A DNA stretch of 64,000 nt, taken from the NCBI RefSeq assembly GCF_004139715.1, contig NZ_CP035544.1:372001-436000 (forward strand), in the 5' to 3' direction. Source of the DNA: Muriicola soli (lineage in GTDB: Bacteria > Bacteroidota > Bacteroidia > Flavobacteriales > Flavobacteriaceae). The position numbers were made by a program, and so were the translations under genes. Within the stretch, counting starts at the first letter, position 1; every line of letters starts with the position of its first letter. Below are positions 36,227 through 45,244 of this stretch, piece after piece. The notes under the pieces are model-generated. The model was not told where the DNA came from, searched no databases, and saw only the letters and a list, made by a program, of their open reading frames with translations.

Positions 36227-37300
36227 ATGAGCCTTTTATCAGATTTACTAAACTGGTTTTCCAGGCCGATGCCTGGGGCGAATAATCCAGACGTATCAAT
36301 GCCGTTTCAGTTGCCATTTCAAGAATGGATAGATGATACAAAAGTGCCCGGATTAGCAATCACCGTATTGCATAGTGGCGAAAAAGTCTTTCAGAAGGGT
36401 TACGGGTGGGCCGATATCGAGGGACGAAAACCCGTAGACCCCCAAAAGACCATTTTTAGAATTGCCAGCGCCTCGAAACCCATCGCATCTATGGCCCTGG
36501 CAAAAATGGTGATGGCAGGACAGATCGATCTCGACAAATCTTTTTACAACTACGTTCCCTATTTTACCAAAAAGCAATCCGATTTTACTATACGGCAACT
36601 CGCAACGCATACGGCTGGTATTCGGGGATATAGAGGCAAGGAATATGCCCTGAACAAGCCTTATACCATCAAAGATAGTCTCGAATTATTTCAGGAAGAT
36701 CCCTTGCTCTTTTCCCCGGGAACTGGATATCTATACAACAGTTTTGGTTGGGTGCTTATTTCTCTGGCTATGGAAGAGGTCAGCGGTGAGTCTTTTTCAG
36801 GTTATGTGCAAAAGGAAATACTCAATCCTCTGGGAATGAACAATACTCTGGTAGAGGTCCCCGGGGAGATGCCGGAAGGCAAGGCAGTACCTTATACAAG
36901 GTTTAACTCTGGATTTCGTCCGGCTGTGCCAGTAGATAATCGGTATAAGCTGGCAGGAGGTGGCTATCTTTCCACAACGGAGGACCTTGTAAAATTGGGC
37001 ACTGCGGTTCTTGAGAATAGTTTGGTTTCGCCTGAGGTCATGAAGGAATTTCTCACTCCCCAAAAGATCAACGGCTATTCCACGCATTATGGTCTTGGAT
37101 GGCAAGTGAGTGTGGACAAAAGCGGCAGGCCGTATATTGGACATGTCGGGAATGGTGTTGGCGGATACAGTAATTTCTTTGTTTATCCTGATGATGAGGT
37201 AGTCATTTCTCTGTTGATTAATTGCACTGATCCAAAGGTTCAACCCTTATTGGATGATCTCGTTCTTCCCCCGGTTTTAAATCAGCTCTCTCAGCGATAA
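36227..37300 (+). CDS. Serine hydrolase, beta-lactamase/DD-peptidase-like family
   Basis: 357-residue class C beta-lactamase-fold hydrolase. The SxxK nucleophile is in IASASKPIASMAL, the tyrosine motif lies in YLYNSFGWVLISLAME, and the third motif in HVGNGVGGYSNFF (HxG). It has no obvious signal peptide (MSLLSDLLNWFSRPMPGANN), although it is preceded by envelope genes. Esterase or peptidase activity is likely; true beta-lactamase activity is not implied. One base after the head-GIN gene. Confidence 0.85.
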   Translation: MSLLSDLLNWFSRPMPGANNPDVSMPFQLPFQEWIDDTKVPGLAITVLHSGEKVFQKGYGWADIEGRKPVDPQKTIFRIASASKPIASMALAKMVMAGQIDLDKSFYNYVPYFTKKQSDFTIRQLATHTAGIRGYRGKEYALNKPYTIKDSLELFQEDPLLFSPGTGYLYNSFGWVLISLAMEEVSGESFSGYVQKEILNPLGMNNTLVEVPGEMPEGKAVPYTRFNSGFRPAVPVDNRYKLAGGGYLSTTEDLVKLGTAVLENSLVSPEVMKEFLTPQKINGYSTHYGLGWQVSVDKSGRPYIGHVGNGVGGYSNFFVYPDDEVVISLLINCTDPKVQPLLDDLVLPPVLNQLSQR

Positions 37301-37411
37301 ACTCAATTATTTGGTAGACATTCTAGGGTTCGTTCTAATTCGTTACCTTTAATTCAGTAAAATAAATCTACTAAAACAGTTGACTGATAACCCTCTAACT
37401 CTTTTTTAGCT

Positions 37412-38749
37412 ATGAAAAGGCGCGAATTTCTCAAAAATACAGCGGTAGCTTCATCCGTTTCCCTTCTTCCCTCAGCCGTTTGGCCCGCATCTCAAGATAA
37501 GATGTTGCGAACAGCTCATATTGGGGTAGGGGGAATGGGAGCCGAAGACCTTAAGTCAGTCTCTTCCCATAAGCAAGTTAAAGTAGTCGCTTTATGCGAT
37601 GTGGATTCTAAAAACCTCGAAGCCGCTCTTCAAATGCATCCGGGTGCCAGGGGATTTTCTGATTATCGCCTGCTCTTTTCTCAGATGGCAAACGAGATTG
37701 ATGCGGTTATAGTTTCAACCCCCGATCACACTCATGCACCGGCTTCAATGCTGGCGATGCAACTCGATAAACCTGTTTATTGTCAAAAACCTCTTGCTCA
37801 TCACGTTTCGGAAGTAAGGGCGATGCGAAAGCTCGCAGAAGAAAAAGATCTCATTACCCAAATGGGAATACAGGTCCATTCCTTTTACGATTATAAACTG
37901 GCCACTCTGCTGATTCAGTCCGGAATTATCGGAAAAGTTTCTTGCGTGCGTGCGTGGTCTCCAAAAAACTGGGGCTATGACGGACCAATACCTAGCGGTT
38001 CAGATCCCATACCTGAACATTTGGATTGGAATCTGTGGTTAGGTACTTCGGCAAGCAGACCTTATAAAAATCAGGTGTATCATCCGGCAAATTGGCGAAA
38101 ATTGGTCGATTTTGGATGTGGTACCCTCGGCGACATGGGAGTGCATATTTTTGATACTCCTTATAATGCCCTTGAACTCGATGTGCCTTTTACCGTTAAG
38201 AACAAATGTCGAAGGCCCAACGGATTTGGATATCCTGAATTGAATTCGGTTACCTACGAATTTCCCGGAACACCCTATACCACTGAAACCTTAAAATGGA
38301 TTTGGTATGACGGGAAAGGCGCACCCCATAGCCACAAAGATCTCAAGCTCCCCAATAAAGATAAGTTACCCCTTCAGGGGGCTATGTTTATCGGGGAAAA
38401 GGGAAAATTACTTTTACCTCACTTTATGGAATTGCCGAGACACATTGTTGACGGACAATACAAAGAAATAGACGTAAGCCCCTTTGTGTCTTCAGGAGAG
38501 ATTGGTGAACCAGTCCGCAATTATGCCCTGGAAGGAGATAAGCACTATCATCAGTTCGTGGACGCGTGTTTAGGCACAGATCAATGTACGGCTCCTTTTT
38601 CCTATTCTGCAAGACTAACAGAGACTATTCTGCTAGGTGTTATAGCGGGTCGGTTTCCCAATAAAAAACTACACTGGGACAGCGAAAAAGCAAGATTCAG
38701 GGAAGAGAAAGCCAACGCTTACCTGTCAGGTGAATACCGCGATTTTTGA
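37412..38749 (+). CDS. Gfo/Idh/MocA-family oxidoreductase with Tat signal
   Basis: 445 residues. The N-terminus MKRREFLKNTAVASSVSLLP is a twin-arginine signal, so it folds with its NAD(P) before export to the periplasm. Rossmann motif AHIGVGGMGAEDL, then DAVIVSTPDHTHAPASMLAMQLDKPVYCQKPLAH with the catalytic lysine, and a C-terminal domain of the kind used on sugars (PHSHKDLKLP). Substrate unknown; such exported members often act on carbohydrates. Isolated, with its own upstream gap. Confidence 0.88.
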   Translation: MKRREFLKNTAVASSVSLLPSAVWPASQDKMLRTAHIGVGGMGAEDLKSVSSHKQVKVVALCDVDSKNLEAALQMHPGARGFSDYRLLFSQMANEIDAVIVSTPDHTHAPASMLAMQLDKPVYCQKPLAHHVSEVRAMRKLAEEKDLITQMGIQVHSFYDYKLATLLIQSGIIGKVSCVRAWSPKNWGYDGPIPSGSDPIPEHLDWNLWLGTSASRPYKNQVYHPANWRKLVDFGCGTLGDMGVHIFDTPYNALELDVPFTVKNKCRRPNGFGYPELNSVTYEFPGTPYTTETLKWIWYDGKGAPHSHKDLKLPNKDKLPLQGAMFIGEKGKLLLPHFMELPRHIVDGQYKEIDVSPFVSSGEIGEPVRNYALEGDKHYHQFVDACLGTDQCTAPFSYSARLTETILLGVIAGRFPNKKLHWDSEKARFREEKANAYLSGEYRDF

Positions 38750-38796
38750 TTGGTTTCAACAAGATTTTATAATCATGGAGTAAAGTATGCTTATCT

Positions 38797-39183
38797 ATGC
38801 CATTTCACACATATTGGGAAAAAGAAGGAATTAAATGGGAATTTTTCGGCCATGTCACTTCCGAGGAGATCGGGCAAGCTAATGCACTTTTTTTTAATGA
38901 TCCCAGATCGGAAACTTCTAAATACCAGATCGTTCACACCCTTCGAACAAAAAGTGTTGAGTGGAAGCCTGTAAAAATGGTTGATATTACCTTCCAGGAT
39001 GTGGCCGCTAGTCTATCAGGACTGCAGCTTAAAATAGCCTATATCGCCAATCAGGAAGAGATCAGGAAGAAGATTGAAAAATACATCGAAATGTCGCGTC
39101 ATTTAAATTCTAATTGGCAGTTTCGGGGTTTTACCGATGAAATAGATGCCAGAAAATGGGTGAATTCCAATGCTACAGATTAA
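38797..39183 (+). CDS. Small unknown protein, possibly STAS/SpoIIAA-like
   Basis: 128 residues. The end WQFRGFTDEIDARKWVNSN resembles the last helix of the SpoIIAA-like STAS family, and the middle alternates strands and helices (LKIAYIANQEEIRKKIEKYI). I would not claim more than weak similarity. It has no signal peptide. Its stop overlaps the convergent DUF5916 gene by 11 bases. Confidence 0.6.
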   Translation: MPFHTYWEKEGIKWEFFGHVTSEEIGQANALFFNDPRSETSKYQIVHTLRTKSVEWKPVKMVDITFQDVAASLSGLQLKIAYIANQEEIRKKIEKYIEMSRHLNSNWQFRGFTDEIDARKWVNSNATD

Positions 39184-41836
39184 AGCGATAAGTAGCTTTT
39201 AAGAGAAAGGTATTATTTGCTTTTTGGTTTAGCAGCTGGTCTTCAATGATAGTCCCAAAATTGTTGTTCACATCCCCGCTCGCTGTAATACCCTGTGACC
39301 AGACCAGGAATATTTCCGAACCCGGAATATACTCCCATCGCAGAACGAGGTTAGAGCGAAACTGTACAAAGACAAAATCGGGGTCTGCAAAACTGTAGTC
39401 AATTGACCCGTCTCGATCTTCGTCCACTTCATAGCTGCCATTGTTGAGTTGTATCTGATCTCCATCATAAAGACTTATCCTATTGTCCAGATTAGATGCT
39501 GTTGAATTCACTACGTAATTAAAGTCGGAGAAATCTGCCTTAAATATAAAAGGTTGGGCATAGTATTGCAGGCTTAGATCAGGGTTGAGGTTGTAGTTAA
39601 TTCTCAGGGTAGTGCTGAGGGTTTCCTGATCGATGGCGCCGAGAATATACCTGGGCTGTCCGTTAAAACTCTGTTCGCGGACGTATTGTGTCCGACTTGG
39701 ATTTTGTGAATATTCTGTGTTGAGCGAAATACTCATGGCATTAATGGGTTGATAATTAAAACTCAACCGGTAGCGATAAAAAGAAAAATTATCCTGAGTG
39801 GCTTGTGAATTTACCGTCCCTGCAACAACGCTTAATTTTTTTCTCTGGTCTGTACCGACAAATAAATACCAAAAATTTTCTTCGTTATAGCGCCATCTGG
39901 GCCCACCCCTTAGGAAAGTATTGACAAAAATCCTGGGCTTATGAGCGGCCCCGAAATCTAGAAAGTAGTTGTTGGTAAAATTGACAAAACCAAAAATTTC
40001 ATATTGAATTCTATTGTAATTTCCTTCAAAATCAAATGCTGTAGACATTTCCCCTCCAAAACTGGCCTGTCTGAACCAGGAGGTTGGTTTGTTAAATACC
40101 CTTCTCACATTGGCGTATTGCCTGAAATCATCAGCCTGTCGTAAAAACCCGATATCATTGAGTTCCAGCTCAGGGGATTTCCAGAATCCTCCTAAGTTAT
40201 AACGCCAGTTACCTCCTCCACTTTTTCCTATCTCAATCCGCCCGCCGGTTCCGCTTAAGGAAGTTCTGGTGCTATCTACCTCCACATGGCCTGCGTCAGT
40301 ACGCTGAAAAAGATGGGTAAGAGAGCGTTGAGTTTGCTCTATGGCATCCTCACTACCCAGTACCTTGCTAAAAGAAAAAACACCTTCAACATAATATGTT
40401 CTGTTTTTCCAGTTGTGTTTAAAGTCGAGTCCCCCGCTGTAGGCCGACTTATGTAAAAAGTCGAGATTTCCTTCCAGGTTTCTATTGGTTGCCGTGAAAA
40501 TCCCGCCTATGTATGAATTGCGGTCATTAAAGTCTTTTTGTAATCTGCCAACCAGGTAGTTGGTCATGGGTTCTACAATTTCCTTGCGTTTCGTACCCAA
40601 AACCGGTAGGCCGTTGATGACATCTGGTCTGGCATCCAATTTAATTTCTCCGAATTCTTTGGCTGTAACACTTTCCAATAAACCAATTGACCATCCGTTT
40701 GCAGTTTTACCGCTGAATTTGGCAGCACCGAGGATGGTTGTAAAGTTGGGAATATCCTCGTATTCCCCCAGATTGGAATCAGCCGTTGTAAAACCTTGAG
40801 GTGTTCGCCCTATCCGCCTTGAGAAAAACAAATTATCAGGGCCTCCTCCAAGTCTGAAATCGAATACATTTTTATTCTCCACAAAAAAAGGTCTTCGCTC
40901 CTGGAAAAAGATCTCAAAACCATCAAGGGCAATGGCTCCGGGATCGGCATCTACCTGACCAAAATCCGGATTGATGGTCAGATCAAGGGTTAAATCATTA
41001 GTAATGCCAATTTTGGCGTCCAGTCCGCCCGCAAATTTCGAATCACTTCCATCCCGGAAAGGATTTCCTGGTTCTTTTTCGTAGGTATCTAACTGACTTA
41101 AGGAATAAGGCTGAATTTCCAATTGTTTTTGTGGTTTTAAACCGATCAGGCCGTGCAATTCACCGAATTCGCTCACCCAGCCCGGGGGGTTGGCCACTAC
41201 TTCCTGCCACAAGGACCTTTCCTCATTGTTAAAGTAACGGCGTGTAGCCTGCAGGCCCCAAACCTGATCCTGTGCTTTACTGAATCGCAATTGGCTGAGG
41301 GGAATTCTGATCTCGGCCGTCCAGCTGTCATCATTGACCTTTGTACTGAGGTACCATATGGGATTCCAACTGCTGTCGAAGTTGTCGTTATTTGAAACAA
41401 ATTCGTCGCTTTTCACTCCGGAAGATGATGCTGTAAAAGAAAATGCCGTACGATCGTCGTTGTAACTGTCGAGGTTAATCTCAATCCAGTCGCCGGGAAA
41501 AGTATCCCGTCGTCCTAACCGCCTCTCTATGGTCGACGGATCTTCCTGAAAACACTTAAAGCCTATGTAAAGGTTTTTGTCATCGTAGAGGATCTTCATC
41601 AGGGTTTGTTCTGTTGGAGGGGTGCCGGTATCGGGTCTGAATTCGATGAAATCCCCGGACCATTCTACAAGTTCCCAGGCTTTATCATTTAGGTCGCCAT
41701 CTACTTTAGGAGCTGCAACCTCCCCGATAGATTTGGTGGTATAGATTCTCTTTTCTATGATGCTATCCCTTTCCTGGCCGTAGCAATGCACAAAGGCAAT
41801 AGCCACTAGGCTGAGACTCAGCAGTAGATTACGCAT
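39173..41836 (-). CDS. DUF5916 outer-membrane protein with CBM9-like N-terminus
   Basis: 887 residues. Signal peptide (MRNLLLSLSLVAIAFVHCYG), then a carbohydrate-binding family 9-like sandwich (VDGDLNDKAWELVEW, YDDKNLYIGFKCF, WTAEIRIPLSQLRF; residues ~40-220), then the DUF5916 domain that begins around LNINPDFGQVDADP (here DLTINPDFGQVDADPG) and FFQERRPFFVENKNVF, then many beta strands to the C-terminus (NTFLLKATYRFNL), a barrel pattern. Function unknown in the family. Divergent from the next gene. Confidence 0.88.
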   Translation of the reverse strand: MRNLLLSLSLVAIAFVHCYGQERDSIIEKRIYTTKSIGEVAAPKVDGDLNDKAWELVEWSGDFIEFRPDTGTPPTEQTLMKILYDDKNLYIGFKCFQEDPSTIERRLGRRDTFPGDWIEINLDSYNDDRTAFSFTASSSGVKSDEFVSNNDNFDSSWNPIWYLSTKVNDDSWTAEIRIPLSQLRFSKAQDQVWGLQATRRYFNNEERSLWQEVVANPPGWVSEFGELHGLIGLKPQKQLEIQPYSLSQLDTYEKEPGNPFRDGSDSKFAGGLDAKIGITNDLTLDLTINPDFGQVDADPGAIALDGFEIFFQERRPFFVENKNVFDFRLGGGPDNLFFSRRIGRTPQGFTTADSNLGEYEDIPNFTTILGAAKFSGKTANGWSIGLLESVTAKEFGEIKLDARPDVINGLPVLGTKRKEIVEPMTNYLVGRLQKDFNDRNSYIGGIFTATNRNLEGNLDFLHKSAYSGGLDFKHNWKNRTYYVEGVFSFSKVLGSEDAIEQTQRSLTHLFQRTDAGHVEVDSTRTSLSGTGGRIEIGKSGGGNWRYNLGGFWKSPELELNDIGFLRQADDFRQYANVRRVFNKPTSWFRQASFGGEMSTAFDFEGNYNRIQYEIFGFVNFTNNYFLDFGAAHKPRIFVNTFLRGGPRWRYNEENFWYLFVGTDQRKKLSVVAGTVNSQATQDNFSFYRYRLSFNYQPINAMSISLNTEYSQNPSRTQYVREQSFNGQPRYILGAIDQETLSTTLRINYNLNPDLSLQYYAQPFIFKADFSDFNYVVNSTASNLDNRISLYDGDQIQLNNGSYEVDEDRDGSIDYSFADPDFVFVQFRSNLVLRWEYIPGSEIFLVWSQGITASGDVNNNFGTIIEDQLLNQKANNTFLLKATYRFNL

Positions 41837-42027
41837 GGGTTAGTTGTTGTGCTTAAAAGACGTCCTGAAAATGGGATTGTTACAATATCTTCTGAATTAT
41901 TTAGGTGTTTGTAGAATCTTGAGATAAATATTGAACAAAAGCGAGGACTTATTCTAAGGAATCCAATTTCAGCAAATCCATACAGATCCTTAAATAATCA
42001 GTACATTTAAGTAGCAAATTACAATAT

Positions 42028-42825
42028 ATGGTTGACCAGTTACGCTTTTTCGACCTCTCTTCTGTCCTAAAGAAAAGTATCTTCTTATTGTTGCTTTTTG
42101 GCATTGTATGCCATCAAGAGAGCGTAGTTTTCGGTCAGGATAAAAAGGCAAAATCAGAAACTTATCAGATTCAACAGCAATGGTTGTCAACACTGGGGAA
42201 ACAACCCGGATCGGCCATGCCATATAACCAGAGCAGCGGCTTAATGGTTGAAGAAACCCTGAATATAGGTACTGACGCTATAAATGCCGCAATAAAAGAA
42301 CTGAATAGCCGTGACCGCTTTGTGCGATATGATTCCGTAGCTTATTTCCAGCTTTATCCGGGACAATTGTTTGCTCATGGCGTATACACTACCGAAAAAG
42401 GGCAGGTATTTCAGAGTGTTATTGGCTGGAAGCAGGATAATACCTGGAAAAAAGCTTTTGAGGCAATAGGGCCAAAGGGAAAAATATCGGAGGATAGTAA
42501 AACCGAAATCGGGCTGCTGCGCTCCTCCTGGGAATTGTATTCAAATCAGCACCGTCCTGATCTGATCGCCAAGAATGTATTTGCTGAGAACGGGCGATAT
42601 TTTTACAAAGGGAAGGAGTACATTGGGGATGAAATTGCGATGGCTTACGGATACATGAAAAACGAATCGTATAGCATAGACCTCACTCCCAAAAAGGTAA
42701 TTCAAGTGAATAACCAACTCGTTTACGAGATCGGGATTTATGATACAGGAGGCCAGGGACTTTACTTCCTGCTTTGGTCCAAAGTGGGGGAAGATTGGAA
42801 GTTGCTGCTCGACTTTAATTTCTAG
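42028..42825 (+). CDS. Secreted protein of unknown function
   Basis: 265 residues with an N-terminal hydrophobic signal after a short basic start (FDLSSVLKKSIFLLLLFGIV). The rest has two similar halves rich in strands (YQLYPGQLFAHGVYTTEKGQVFQSV and YEIGIYDTGGQGLYFLLWSKVGEDWKLLLDF); the second half looks like a SnoaL/DUF4440-type cone fold. I do not recognise the family. First gene of a probable operon with DUF3052, an alcohol dehydrogenase and a TSUP transporter. Confidence 0.6.
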   Translation: MVDQLRFFDLSSVLKKSIFLLLLFGIVCHQESVVFGQDKKAKSETYQIQQQWLSTLGKQPGSAMPYNQSSGLMVEETLNIGTDAINAAIKELNSRDRFVRYDSVAYFQLYPGQLFAHGVYTTEKGQVFQSVIGWKQDNTWKKAFEAIGPKGKISEDSKTEIGLLRSSWELYSNQHRPDLIAKNVFAENGRYFYKGKEYIGDEIAMAYGYMKNESYSIDLTPKKVIQVNNQLVYEIGIYDTGGQGLYFLLWSKVGEDWKLLLDFNF

Positions 42826-42838
42826 CATCTAAGTCCAT

Positions 42839-43261
42839 ATGGGAATCAAAAAACCATCAGGATATTCAGCTACGCCTCTCTACAGGAAACTGGGCATTAA
42901 AAATGGGTTTTTAATCAGGATTGTGCACCCTCCATCCCGGTACGAGGATTTCTTCAGGGATTTCCCGGATAATGTTCACTTCGCAAAGGAAGAAGATGTG
43001 GATATTGATTTTATTCACCTTTTCGTCCTTGATTCTGAAAGGCTTGTGACAGAACTACCGGACTTAAGAGAACAGTTGAAGCAAAACGGGATGATTTGGA
43101 TTTCATGGCCTAAAAAAGCTTCAAAGGTTGAAACTGATCTCGATGGCAACGCAGTTCGTAATATAGGCTTAAAACACGGACTTGTAGATATAAAAGTGTG
43201 TTCTGTAAATGAGGTCTGGTCCGGACTTAAATTTGTGATTCCTCTGAAGGACAGGAAATAA
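42839..43261 (+). CDS. DUF3052 family protein
   Basis: 140 residues, no signal peptide. Typical features of this family are visible: GYSATPLYRKLGIKNGF, ELREQLKQNGMIWISWPKKASKV-type central strand and NGNAVRNIGLKHGLVDIKVC-type end (here DLDGNAVRNIGLKHG). Function unknown. Between a secreted unknown and an oxidoreductase. Confidence 0.8.
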   Translation: MGIKKPSGYSATPLYRKLGIKNGFLIRIVHPPSRYEDFFRDFPDNVHFAKEEDVDIDFIHLFVLDSERLVTELPDLREQLKQNGMIWISWPKKASKVETDLDGNAVRNIGLKHGLVDIKVCSVNEVWSGLKFVIPLKDRK

Positions 43262-43277
43262 GTTGGATAGAAAAGAA

Positions 43278-44258
43278 ATGAAAGCTTTTATATACAGAAA
43301 ATACGGTCCACCTGATGTACTGCAACTTGAGGAGATCCCCAGACCAGTCCCAAGTTCCAGGGAGATACTGATAAAAGTGATAGCCACTTCAGTCAACAGG
43401 ACAGACTGCGCCAATTTAAGGGCCAAACCAGCTATTATGCGCTTGTCCATGGGCCTGTTTAAACCAAAAAACCCAATTCTTGGAACGGAATTTTCAGGAG
43501 AAGTTATTGAAACAGGTGAACAGGTCACAGCCCATAAACCGGGGGACAAGGTCTTTGGGTTTGCTGATTTCGGACTAAGATCCCATGCTGAATACCTGCT
43601 CCTTCAGCCCTCTATCGCTTTTGACAAGGTGCCAAAGAGAATTAATATGCAACAAGCTGCAGGGTGTATTGAAGGAATGCATTACGCTTATAATATAATT
43701 AATAAGATTTCTCTTAATCCCGGAGACCAGGTGCTCGTAAATGGTGCAACAGGAGGAATAGGTACAGCAGCCTTACAACTATTGCATCATATGGGGATGA
43801 AAATTACAGCTGTATGCAATACAGATAATATTGAATTGGCCCTATCATTAGGGGCAATAGAGGTTATAGACTGGCAAAAGGAGGACTTTACACAATCGGA
43901 TAAAACATATCACGCCGTATTAGACGTTGCAGGGAAAAGTACCTTTGGCCAATGCAGACATCTCATTAGACCCGGAGGTGCCTATATTTCGTCTGAGCTT
44001 GGACCCTGGAGTCAGAATGTAGGATATTCCCTTTTGACTGCAATTTTCAAAAGTGTTCCTTTTACCAAGGGCAGGAAGGTCAAATTTCCATACCCACCCA
44101 ATATTATGACAAGTATCCGGCTATTGGTAGGTTTGATAGAAGAAGGACATTTCACGCCAGTTATTGACAGGATCTACCCCTTTGAACAAATTCCGGAGGC
44201 CTTCGGCTATGTGGAAAAAGGACATAAAACAGGGAATGTGATAATCTCACTTACATGA
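43278..44258 (+). CDS. MDR-family NAD(P)H-dependent oxidoreductase
   Basis: 326 residues of the zinc-independent medium-chain dehydrogenase group (quinone oxidoreductase-like). N-terminal GPPDVLQLEEIPRPVPSSREILIKV, nucleotide-binding GDQVLVNGATGGIGTAALQLLHHMG, and the later PGGAYISSELGPWSQN. The structural-zinc cysteines are absent. ATG 43278 starts at MKAFIYRKYGPP; the TTG at 43263 is not needed. Stop overlaps the next start by four bases. Confidence 0.88.
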   Translation: MKAFIYRKYGPPDVLQLEEIPRPVPSSREILIKVIATSVNRTDCANLRAKPAIMRLSMGLFKPKNPILGTEFSGEVIETGEQVTAHKPGDKVFGFADFGLRSHAEYLLLQPSIAFDKVPKRINMQQAAGCIEGMHYAYNIINKISLNPGDQVLVNGATGGIGTAALQLLHHMGMKITAVCNTDNIELALSLGAIEVIDWQKEDFTQSDKTYHAVLDVAGKSTFGQCRHLIRPGGAYISSELGPWSQNVGYSLLTAIFKSVPFTKGRKVKFPYPPNIMTSIRLLVGLIEEGHFTPVIDRIYPFEQIPEAFGYVEKGHKTGNVIISLT

Positions 44259-44979
44259 AGATCAATACCCTTTTCTTGTTTCTCGCGCTTCTGGCTGAAA
44301 TCCTTGGAACAGTTGGCGGATTTGGTTCCTCAGTATTTTTTGTTCCCCTTGGGAATTTCTATTTCGATTTTAACAGTGTTCTTGGGCTAACTGCTATTTT
44401 TCACCTCTCCAGTAACCTGAGTAAGATCTTTTTATTTAAAAAGGGGCTTAACAGGTCGTTAATTCTTTATCTCGGAATCCCATCAGTTTTATTTGTCGTG
44501 TTTGGCGGGATACTTTCTAATTTTTTAAAGACCTCCCTTCTTGAATTGCTACTGGGTATTTTTCTGATAGGTCTTAGTTTACTTTTTCTGATCAAAAGAG
44601 AATTGATCATTGCCCCAACCAAAGAGAATTCTATTCTTGGAGGTGCTATTTCCGGTTTCTCTGCCGGTCTGCTGGGAACAGGCGGGGCCATCAGGGGTCT
44701 TACTATGGCGGCCTTCAATATGGAGAAAAGCGTTTTTATTGCTACCTCAGCCTTCATCGATTTTATGATCGATTTTACCAGAACCCTGGTCTATTACAAT
44801 AACGGTTATATCCATAACCACGACCTCAAATATGTACCCTTTTTACTCCTCATAGGAATTCTGGGAACGTACATTGGAAAAAAATACTGGTGTATATTCC
44901 ACAAAGCAAGTTCAAACGATTATCGCTGATCCTTATCCTTCTTATAGGAATGATCACCTGTGCCCGACTTCTATCATAA
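44255..44979 (+). pseudogene. TSUP-family (TauE/SafE) membrane permease, last helix frameshifted
   Basis: Membrane protein of the sulfite/sulfonate exporter superfamily. The observed frame (224 residues) ends in a short odd tail after ILGTYIGKK. One extra A in the A7 run at 44878-44884 gives instead GKKILVYIPQSKFKRLSLI followed by LILLIGMITCARLLS and a stop at 44979, exactly the last helix expected, making 241 residues. Earlier helices include GTVGGFGSSVFFVPLGNFYF and SGFSAGLLGTGGAIRGLTM. Probably a sequencing undercall. Confidence 0.85.
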
Positions 44980-45244
44980 AAATCGAATTTAACATGAAGG
45001 GTATAAATTAATTGTGCTGGAAATTGAAGAATTGAAAAGTATTCAATAAGGACAATCCCAATAAGGAAAGTGTCTTTGCTTTAAAATACGTGTTAAAATA
45101 TCACGGGAACAGGAGTTTGGTCATTGAATAACTCTATTAAATGAGTACTAGTCTTAGGCGAAGAGTGAAGTTTAAACTTATTTCCCAAAGCATATTATTC
45201 CTCTGTCCGACCTTTTTTCCTATTTTAAGGAAAATTTTCCGTGC
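44980..45244. other. Intergenic region without recognised feature
   Basis: About 265 AT-rich bases between the TSUP and PD40/DoxX genes. I see no open frame worth calling and no tRNA, riboswitch or terminator. A short TTTTCCT/AGGAAAA inverted repeat lies just before the next start. Confidence 0.6.
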
